Positions 1 to 4,845 of a DNA stretch of 7,813 nucleotides are shown piece after piece (position 1 is the first letter of the stretch; each line of letters starts with the position of its first letter). The stretch is from Cyanobacteria bacterium UBA2566 (GTDB lineage: Bacteria; Cyanobacteriota; Cyanobacteriia; Cyanobacteriales; Desertifilaceae). Under the pieces are notes generated by a model. That model saw only the letters and a list, made by a program, of their open reading frames with translations. It was not told where the DNA came from and did no database searches. The position numbers and the translations under genes are program-made. Location of the stretch: the NCBI GenBank assembly GCA_002340255.1, contig DDLS01000146.1, positions 1 to 7,813 on the forward strand, in the 5' to 3' direction.

Positions 1-40
1 CCTATCCCCCCATCTCCCCATCCCTCTATCCCCCATTCCC
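1..40. repeat. C-rich tract abutting the synthase start codon; G-quadruplex-prone on the minus strand
   Basis: A pyrimidine-rich tract of C runs (6-11, 16-19, 22-24, 30-34, 38-40) separated by AT/CT spacers of 2 to 5 bases. The minus strand therefore has five G runs of at least three, which fits the usual G-quadruplex pattern. Its first 24 bases are nearly the same as 6862-6884, so it is a dispersed repeat. It occupies the place of the leader and ribosome-binding site of the downstream gene. It may extend beyond the window edge. Confidence 0.65.
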
Positions 41-1678
41 ATGAATACCGCAGAATTACTAATCCGTTGTTTAGAAAACGAAGGCGTTAAATACATCTTT
101 GGACTTCCTGGAGAAGAAAATATGGCAGTGTTAAAAGCACTGACTAAATCCTCCATTCAATTTATTACCACCCGCCACGAACAAGGCGCAGCCTTCATGG
201 CCGATGTTTATGGCCGTCTCACGGGTAAAGCTGGCATTTGCCTGTCCACCCTTGGCCCAGGAGCCACAAACCTAATGACCGGGGTTGCTGATGCCAACCT
301 TGATGGCGCTCCCCTAGTCGCCATTACCGGCCAAGTGGGTACAGACCGGATGCATATTGAATCCCATCAATATCTCGATCTGGTCTCCATGTTTACTGCT
401 GTAACCAAGTGGAATACCCAAATTGTGCGCCCCAGCAATACGAGGGAAATTGTGCGTCGAGCCTTCAAAATTGCCCAAACGGAAAAACCGGGAGCAGTTC
501 ATATTGACTTACCCGAAAATATTGCTGACATGCCAGCAGAAGGCGACCCCTTAAAACGAGATAAAATAGATAAGTTTTATTCGGCTTATCATAGCCTCAA
601 TGAAGCCGCTTTAGTGATTTCTAAAGCCAAATTCCCCATGATTTTAGTGGGCAATGGAGCCATTCGAGCTAATGCCCATGAAGCCCTAACGGAGTTTGCC
701 ACCCATTTGAATATTCCAGTGGCTAATACTTTTATGGGCAAAGGTGCAATTCCCTATACTCATCCCTTATCCCTTTGGACAACCGGATTGAAACAACGAG
801 ATTTTATCAGTTGTGCTTTTGACCGTACCGATTTAGTGATTGCCATTGGCTATGATTTGATTGAATATTCCCCGAAAAAATGGAATCCCAATAACAAAAT
901 TCCTATCATTCATATTGGGGCAAAACCAGCCGAAATTGATAGCAGCTATATTCCCGAAGTGGAAGTAGTGGGAGATATTTCAGATTCGCTTTTGGAAATT
1001 CTGCGGCGCTGCGAGCGATCGGAAAAACCCGATCCCTATATTCATCAATTGCGCTCGGAAATTCGTGAAGATTACGAACAATATGCCAACGATCCAGGGT
1101 TCCCAGTCAAACCCCAAAAAATCATCTATGATTTGCGGCAAGTGATGGAGCCAGAAGATATTGCTATTTCTGATGTGGGCGCTCACAAAATGTGGATGGC
1201 TCGCCATTATCACTGCGATCGCCCCAATACCTGTATTATTTCTAACGGTTTTGCCGCTATGGGGATTGCCATTCCAGGAGCGATCGCCGCGAAACTGGTT
1301 TATCCCGATCGCAAAGTCGTCGCCGTTACTGGTGATGGGGGATTCATGATGAACTGCCAAGAACTCGAAACCGCCCTGAGAGTAGGAACACCCTTTGTGA
1401 CTATCATCTTTAATGATGGCGGTTATGGGCTAATCGAATGGAAACAGGAAGACCAATATGGTGAATCTGCCTTCATTAAATTTACTAACCCTGACTTCGT
1501 TAAATTGGCGGAAAGTATGGGATTAAAAGGATACCGAGTAGACGCTTCGGAAAACTTATTGCCCATCCTCAAAGAAGCGTTAGAACAAGACGTTCCTGCT
1601 GTGATTGACTGCCCTGTAGATTATCGAGAAAATGCTCGCTTTAGCAAAAAATCCGGGGGCTTAAGTTGTCCTATTTAG
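41..1678 (+). CDS. Acetolactate synthase large subunit-like, ThDP-dependent enzyme (AlsS-like type)
   Basis: A 545-residue ThDP-dependent enzyme of the acetolactate synthase family. This family joins two pyruvates into 2-acetolactate with loss of CO2 in the cytoplasm. An N-terminal pyrimidine-binding domain carries GLPGEEN (21-27) and the catalytic Glu47 in RHEQGAA. A central domain follows, then a C-terminal ThDP-pyrophosphate domain with GDGG at 431-434 and Asn458. The central stretch GYDLIEYSPKKW (from residue 270) resembles Bacillus AlsS, and the RFDDR motif typical of FAD-binding biosynthetic enzymes is not seen. A pyruvate-preferring, FAD-independent enzyme is therefore possible, although automatic annotation would probably say ilvB. 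No regulatory subunit (ilvN) or acetolactate decarboxylase gene lies nearby. The reading frame stays open upstream to the window edge, but that part is a C-rich repeat. MNTAELLIRCLENEG matches the usual family start, so this ATG is preferred although it has no Shine-Dalgarno sequence. Confidence 0.9.
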   Translation: MNTAELLIRCLENEGVKYIFGLPGEENMAVLKALTKSSIQFITTRHEQGAAFMADVYGRLTGKAGICLSTLGPGATNLMTGVADANLDGAPLVAITGQVGTDRMHIESHQYLDLVSMFTAVTKWNTQIVRPSNTREIVRRAFKIAQTEKPGAVHIDLPENIADMPAEGDPLKRDKIDKFYSAYHSLNEAALVISKAKFPMILVGNGAIRANAHEALTEFATHLNIPVANTFMGKGAIPYTHPLSLWTTGLKQRDFISCAFDRTDLVIAIGYDLIEYSPKKWNPNNKIPIIHIGAKPAEIDSSYIPEVEVVGDISDSLLEILRRCERSEKPDPYIHQLRSEIREDYEQYANDPGFPVKPQKIIYDLRQVMEPEDIAISDVGAHKMWMARHYHCDRPNTCIISNGFAAMGIAIPGAIAAKLVYPDRKVVAVTGDGGFMMNCQELETALRVGTPFVTIIFNDGGYGLIEWKQEDQYGESAFIKFTNPDFVKLAESMGLKGYRVDASENLLPILKEALEQDVPAVIDCPVDYRENARFSKKSGGLSCPI

Positions 1679-1695
1679 ACACTTTAGGGTATGGA

Positions 1696-1726
1696 GATCG
1701 CTTGTAGGGTAAACTTGCAGGCGATC
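1696..1726 (+). terminator. Possible hairpin downstream of the synthase
   Basis: GATCGCTTG (1696-1704) can pair with CAGGCGATC (1718-1726), giving a 9-bp stem with one G-T wobble and a 13-base loop. It begins 17 bases past the stop codon. An AT-rich stretch without a clear T run follows, so it is not a standard intrinsic terminator. The 3' arm overlaps a HIP1 site, so the pairing could be incidental. Confidence 0.3.
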
Positions 1727-1764
1727 GCTATATCAATTAAAAATTAAAAATGGGTATGGCTTAC

Positions 1765-1851
1765 AGCGCTTTGCGATGTTATGAGGGACAGTGTTGAATC
1801 CTCAAAGCTATGTACCAAAAGCCTATTCCCTATTCCCTAGCGCAAAGCGCT
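1765..1851. repeat. 87-bp segment with 11-bp terminal inverted repeats
   Basis: AGCGCTTTGCG (1765-1775) and CGCAAAGCGCT (1841-1851) are perfect inverted copies with 65 bp between them. No flanking target duplication is visible. The segment lies between two convergent genes. It could be a small repeat element, a remnant of one, or a long-range hairpin. Confidence 0.5.
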
Positions 1852-1852
1852 A
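1824..1852 (-). repeat. Composite repeat: TAGCGC hairpin plus GGGAATA heptamers (left copy)
   Basis: Read on the minus strand, a perfect 6-bp hairpin (TAGCGC, loop TTT, GCGCTA; 1852-1838) is followed directly by two GGGAATA heptamers (1837-1824). The same arrangement occurs in plus orientation at 2993-3027. It starts 3 bp past the stop codon of the protease gene, so it would fold in that transcript's 3' end, although no T run follows. Whether it terminates transcription is unknown. Confidence 0.6.
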
Positions 1853-1854
1853 TA

Positions 1855-2274
1855 TTACAAAATAGTTAGATAAGTTTCTGTTGGAGTAATCGGTAAAGGT
1901 TTTAGAGTACGATTATTTAAGTCTATTTCTAAGCCTAACAATTCCAAGGGAATAACACCTAAAAGAGGGTCTCGACCTCCTGGTAATGCTAAACACTCAA
2001 AGGTTCCTTGGCGATCGCCAATTGATAAGGTAGCATCCCGGAAAATCCCAGCTTTACCGATTCCCATCGCTGTTGCTACATCGACTTCTCTCAGAAGTTT
2101 GAGTCCAAGTTGAGCGATCGCCTCTTCTGGCAAGCATAAGGTCGTCGCACCAGTGTCAACTAATACGTCTTTTAGAGTGATTGAGCGGATTTGATCTTCA
2201 GCAATTACCCTAGCTTCTGCTAAAATCTCATCGGCGCGATTGGTAACGGTTAGGTTTGTGAATACTTTTCCCAT
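1855..2274 (-). CDS. Retropepsin-like (clan AA) aspartic protease, small cyanobacterial type
   Basis: A 139-residue single-domain protein of the retroviral-type aspartic protease superfamily. The active-site signature VLVDTGATTLCLP lies at 37-49 with catalytic Asp40. The second half has LLGVIPLELLGLEID (104-118), which matches the hydrophobic-hydrophobic-glycine element that closes this fold. Such proteins act as homodimers, because one chain supplies only one catalytic Asp. No signal peptide or membrane segment is seen. An upstream in-frame ATG at 2298 would add eight residues. The ATG at 2274 is preferred because AAGGA lies seven bases before it and MGKVFTNL looks like the usual family start. 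The Uma2-family gene lies upstream on the same strand, 95 bp away, so co-transcription is plausible. The natural substrate is unknown. Confidence 0.8.
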   Translation of the reverse strand: MGKVFTNLTVTNRADEILAEARVIAEDQIRSITLKDVLVDTGATTLCLPEEAIAQLGLKLLREVDVATAMGIGKAGIFRDATLSIGDRQGTFECLALPGGRDPLLGVIPLELLGLEIDLNNRTLKPLPITPTETYLTIL

Positions 2275-2281
2275 GCTACTG

Positions 2282-2286
2282 TCCTT
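2282..2286 (-). promoter_or_regulatory. Shine-Dalgarno AAGGA that decides the protease start
   Basis: AAGGA on the minus strand ends seven bases before the ATG at 2274. It lies inside the longer alternative reading from 2298, which has only a weak GAGTG upstream. This favours the shorter protein. Confidence 0.6.
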
Positions 2287-2369
2287 CATCTGGCTCATAT
2301 TGGTTCACTCTGTTGATCGTAGTAATGTATTTTTACTAGGGAACGAAATGTTGCATTAATCACAGATTT

Positions 2370-2951
2370 CTACAGGCAATCGCTGCTCTCTTCATCGGTA
2401 AATACAGGCGGCCAAATTTCGTTAATTTTTATTGACCAACCTGGTAAAAGTTCGGGAATCGTTAGCTCTTGTTTATCTCGTAAAATAATGGGTTCAGCAT
2501 TCGCGCGATAAAGGTTTACTGTTTGCCGATCGGGATCGATCAGGAGACCAACCAAACTACCGAGACTGAGGAATAATTTAACTTTGTCTTCGAGTGATTT
2601 TATGCGATCGCTTTGAGATTTAATTTCAACCACTAAATCGGGAACCAGATCGCCGAAATAACGAGGGGTTGTTTTCAGTCGTGCAGCACGTACAAACGAA
2701 ACATCCGGTGCTTTGAGGTCCCTATTGGGTAAGATGAAGCCACCAGAGGAATCAAAGACTCGTCCTAAACGTCGAGGATAAACCCAAATTGCGAGTAAAC
2801 TAGACAACAGAACAGTTATTTCACTAGAAACAATATCTGAAGGCCCCATAACAATAATTTTTCCATCTTCAAGTTCTACGCGGTAATCTTGGCCAGATGC
2901 CTCGAGAATAGCCTGTACTTTTTCAAGGTCTTTTACGCTCATGCATGACAT
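2370..2951 (-). CDS. Uma2 family (DUF820) PD-(D/E)XK nuclease-like protein
   Basis: A 193-residue protein of the Uma2/DUF820 family, which is greatly expanded in cyanobacteria and has a restriction-endonuclease-like fold. The core motifs are APDVSFV (81-87, Asp83) and PDLVVEIKSQSD (104-115). The latter gives Asp105 and the Glu109-x-Lys111 pair expected of a PD-(D/E)XK active site. The family's downstream region follows (KVKLFLSLGS, then LLIDPDRQTVNLYR at 136-149). A Glu at 44 in the first helix could also be catalytic. The length is normal for the family. The start is supported by AGGAG eight bases upstream; the ATG three codons in is less well placed. The aspartic protease gene follows on the same strand. 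The biological role of Uma2 proteins is not established, and nuclease activity is inferred from the fold only. Confidence 0.88.
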   Translation of the reverse strand: MSCMSVKDLEKVQAILEASGQDYRVELEDGKIIVMGPSDIVSSEITVLLSSLLAIWVYPRRLGRVFDSSGGFILPNRDLKAPDVSFVRAARLKTTPRYFGDLVPDLVVEIKSQSDRIKSLEDKVKLFLSLGSLVGLLIDPDRQTVNLYRANAEPIILRDKQELTIPELLPGWSIKINEIWPPVFTDEESSDCL

Positions 2952-2959
2952 AATTGAAT

Positions 2960-2964
2960 CTCCT
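2960..2964 (-). promoter_or_regulatory. Shine-Dalgarno AGGAG of the Uma2-family gene
   Basis: AGGAG on the minus strand lies eight bases before the ATG at 2951. It is the clearest ribosome-binding site in the window and selects this start over the ATG at 2942. Confidence 0.7.
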
Positions 2965-2988
2965 GGATAGGCGACAAGAGCTATGTTA

Positions 2989-2994
2989 ATTCTA
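2989..2994 (-). promoter_or_regulatory. Possible -10 element for the Uma2-family gene
   Basis: TAGAAT on the minus strand matches TATAAT at five of six bases and would give a leader of about 30 bases. No convincing -35 box lies at the usual distance, where the sequence is repeat DNA. This is a weak call. Confidence 0.22.
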
Positions 2995-3049
2995 GCGCTG
3001 CACGCTGGTAATGGGTAATAGGTAATTGGAACCTCGATAATGGGTAATA
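2993..3049 (+). repeat. Composite repeat: TAGCGCT hairpin plus GGTAATA heptamers (right copy)
   Basis: TAGCGCTGCACGCT (2993-3006), an imperfect counterpart of the left hairpin, is followed directly by three heptamers (GGTAATG, GGTAATA, GGTAATT; 3007-3027). After 8 bases come two more (GATAATG, GGTAATA; 3036-3049). It fills most of the spacer between the divergent Uma2 and helix-hairpin-helix genes. It points the opposite way to the copy at 1824-1852. Confidence 0.65.
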
Positions 3050-3102
3050 CCGCTTTTCCTTTAAAATCGCCAAGTGCTGTATATTAAATATGCAGAGGTT
3101 AA

Positions 3103-3681
3103 ATGTATCAAGTTATGGCTGAGTTAAATCGAGTCATTCAGATACTGAAAAATCAATTACGAGCTATATTATCTAATCCTACCCGGACTCGGCTTCTCGA
3201 TCCCTATTATCGGTTTCAATCCTTAGAAGAAATCGCTTTAGCGGCTCAATTTGGGATCAAAATTGATGTCAATCAAGCCACGGTAGATGATTGGTTACGG
3301 TTACCTCTTTTATCGATTCATCAAGCCCGATCGCTCGTTCATCTCACTCAAACAGGAGTACAATTCTACCGTTTAGAAGATATTGCTGCAGCCCTAGCTT
3401 TACCCGTAAAACGATTGCGTCCAATTGAGCCGATTTTACAGTTTTGTTATTACGATCGCAGCCTAGAGTTAAATGTGAATCAAGCGTCTTTATCAGAACT
3501 TGTACAAATTCCGGTCATCGATCGCTCCCTAGCTGAAGCAATGATTACCCAGAGGGAGCATCAGGGAGACTATCAAGATTGGGTCGATTTTCAACGTCGC
3601 CTCAGTTTATCTGGAGAGCAAATTATGGCCTTGCTCCCCTATTTACGCTTCATTGCGTCTAAGCCAATCAATGACGAATAA
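3103..3681 (+). CDS. ComEA-like helix-hairpin-helix protein with two degenerate repeats
   Basis: A 192-residue protein with two ComEA-type helix-hairpin-helix units, about 54-112 (starting IDVNQATVDDWLRLP) and 123-182 (starting LNVNQASLSELVQIP). Each opens with the family's VNQA(S/T) signature, and the second keeps the R-x-x-x-G-x-(F/Y) spacing (REHQGDY). ComEA-type domains bind DNA without sequence specificity in competence and repair proteins. Here the hairpin glycines are replaced in both units (LPLLS, IPVID), so DNA binding may be reduced or lost. No signal peptide or membrane anchor is visible, unlike classical ComEA, so the protein is probably cytoplasmic. AGAGG four bases upstream supports this ATG over the one at codon 5. 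A TATATT at 3080-3085 is a possible -10. The last 14 bp overlap the end of the convergent lepB gene. The function is unknown. Confidence 0.8.
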   Translation: MYQVMAELNRVIQILKNQLRAILSNPTRTRLLDPYYRFQSLEEIALAAQFGIKIDVNQATVDDWLRLPLLSIHQARSLVHLTQTGVQFYRLEDIAAALALPVKRLRPIEPILQFCYYDRSLELNVNQASLSELVQIPVIDRSLAEAMITQREHQGDYQDWVDFQRRLSLSGEQIMALLPYLRFIASKPINDE

Positions 3682-4240
3682 TTTCTAGACGATCGAGAGG
3701 CCAAAAGCGAACAACAGCGCGACCTATAATATTTTTCTGGGGTAAGAACTTCCAAATATGGGAATCATTACTATCGTTGCGGTTGTCTCCCATAACAAAT
3801 AATCGCCCCTCGGGAACAAGTTCTGGCCCCCAGTGATATTCTGGCGGTTCAGCAATATAATCTTCTTGAATCGGTCGATCGTTCAGATACACTTTACCTC
3901 CAGAAACTTCGACAGTTTGCCCCGGTTGACCAATGACTCGTTTAATAAAGGCTTGATCTTTGCGATATCCTTGAGCTTGGAGTTGGGGTGGGGGTTCAAA
4001 AACAACGATATCACCCGTTTCAGGGGGATGGAAATGATAGGAAACCTTTTCAATCACTAGGCGATCGCCGACTGCTAAGGTAGGAAACATAGAATCTGAC
4101 GGAATAAAGCGGGGTTCGGCGATCGCCGTCCGTACCAATAGCGCTATGATCGCCGCGATCGCGATAATCACTACATTTTCCCGATGCTGATTCCATACTT
4201 TCCCCAAACCCGAAAGAGAGGATTTTGAAGGTTCTGTCAT
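3668..4240 (-). CDS. lepB: Signal peptidase I (leader peptidase, family S26A)
   Basis: A 190-residue membrane-bound serine protease that cuts signal peptides from exported proteins on the outer face of the plasma or thylakoid membrane. A short polar N-terminus is followed by one transmembrane helix (23-41). The box around the nucleophile is PSDSMFPTL, with catalytic Ser50. The general base is Lys100 in AFIKRVIGQPG, and GDNRNDSNDS at 151-160 is the conserved late box. The size is typical of cyanobacterial LepB. The frame can be read back to a TTG at 4252, but the ATG at 4240 gives MTEPSKSS, a usual family start; no Shine-Dalgarno is seen at either. It follows the GGCT-like gene after 152 bp containing a palindrome and promoter-like boxes, so it probably has its own promoter. 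Cyanobacteria often have more than one LepB, and this copy cannot be assigned to a particular membrane. Confidence 0.95.
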   Translation of the reverse strand: MTEPSKSSLSGLGKVWNQHRENVVIIAIAAIIALLVRTAIAEPRFIPSDSMFPTLAVGDRLVIEKVSYHFHPPETGDIVVFEPPPQLQAQGYRKDQAFIKRVIGQPGQTVEVSGGKVYLNDRPIQEDYIAEPPEYHWGPELVPEGRLFVMGDNRNDSNDSHIWKFLPQKNIIGRAVVRFWPLDRLEIIRH

Positions 4241-4259
4241 TTCAATTAACAACGAAAGT

Positions 4260-4308
4260 TTTATATCACAAGTCTCTCATTTTACCTAATGGCAGGTTAT
4301 TCTCGCAA
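4260..4308 (-). promoter_or_regulatory. Candidate lepB promoter(s)
   Basis: Two readings are possible on the minus strand. One is TTGCGA (4308-4303), an 18-base spacer and TAAAAT (4284-4279). The other is an extended -10, TGATATAAA (4268-4260), close to the start codon. Both match consensus only in part. Their presence in this spacer supports separate transcription of lepB. Confidence 0.3.
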
Positions 4309-4349
4309 TACCTATCGTCAAACGTTACTTCTTTTCGAGGGGATATACT

Positions 4350-4371
4350 CTAGGAGCAAATTTGCTCCTAG
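4350..4371. repeat. 22-bp perfect palindrome
   Basis: The half-site CTAGGAGCAAA is followed at once by its exact reverse complement. As RNA it would form a 9-bp stem with an AATT loop. It lies 21 bp past the stop codon of the GGCT-like gene and upstream of the candidate lepB promoter. No T run follows on either strand. A regulator binding site, a non-classical terminator or a dispersed repeat are all possible. Confidence 0.6.
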
Positions 4372-4392
4372 GGAAAAAGTCAGCAAATCTTA

Positions 4393-4800
4393 TTAAGGAT
4401 GAGGGGCACTCGGATCTAAGAGGTGCTGTTTATAAGCTGCCCATCCACCATATTTAGAAATATCTAGCCAACCATAGCTTTCAATCAGTTTTTGAGGGTA
4501 AAGCATGGCAGAAATTTCTGAGCCATCTTCTAGTTTTATTTGGCCTTCATATAATCCAGGGGGTTCATTCGCCATCAGATTATTATATTGCTCAATTGTA
4601 AGTTCATAAATTTCTCCTGGAATCGAAATTCCACCTTCAGAAACCTCATAAATTCCTGGATGCAAATCGTCAACAGAATAGAGGCGATAGAGTGGTAAAG
4701 TTTGAGTAACACAAATCAAATGGGCACCTTGCAGATTTTGATGATCGGGTTGTCCAGTGAGGGCTGAACCACAAATAAAAAATCGTTTAGTGTCTACCAT
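4393..4800 (-). CDS. Stand-alone allophanate hydrolase C-domain-like / gamma-glutamylcyclotransferase-fold protein
   Basis: A 135-residue protein resembling the C-terminal domain of allophanate hydrolase (AtzF/DUR1 type) and the wider gamma-glutamylcyclotransferase (AIG2-like) fold. Visible landmarks are FICGSALTGQPDHQNL (8-23), the substrate-pocket-like GSAL; then YSVDDLHPGIYEV (41-53), GGISIPGEIYELT (56-68), NEPPGLYEG (78-86) and ISKYGGWAAYK (114-124). Glu79 in NEPPGLY is a candidate for the conserved acidic residue of this fold; I place it by eye only. The amidase half of allophanate hydrolase is absent, and no urea carboxylase gene is nearby, so a role in urea breakdown is not supported by context. 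It starts 45 bp after the DUF445 gene, with a TATAAA-like box (4824-4819) in the gap, so it may be in that operon or have its own promoter. Confidence 0.75.
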   Translation of the reverse strand: MVDTKRFFICGSALTGQPDHQNLQGAHLICVTQTLPLYRLYSVDDLHPGIYEVSEGGISIPGEIYELTIEQYNNLMANEPPGLYEGQIKLEDGSEISAMLYPQKLIESYGWLDISKYGGWAAYKQHLLDPSAPHP

Positions 4801-4845
4801 AGTTTAAGAAATTTTCAATTTATACTAGACTAGCTAAATGCCATT

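Noticed and set aside
314..502. Minus-strand ORF inside the synthase gene; the same applies to 980-1360 and 1161-1349
   Set aside because: They lie in other frames of a well-supported gene, show no recognisable motif and are explained as shadows.
1750..1797. Short 15-codon ORF (MGMAYSALRCYEGQC) in the spacer
   Set aside because: It runs through the inverted-repeat segment, has no Shine-Dalgarno and is too short to support as a gene.
1838..1852. Hairpin as an intrinsic terminator of the protease gene
   Set aside because: The position is suitable but no T run follows on the minus strand, and the hairpin is better explained as part of a dispersed composite repeat.
3833..4060. Plus-strand ORF opposite lepB
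   Set aside because: It is antisense to conserved catalytic-region codons of lepB and has no family resemblance.
4393..4800. Urea degradation gene (allophanate hydrolase)
   Set aside because: The amidase domain is missing and no urea-related neighbour is seen, so only domain resemblance is claimed.
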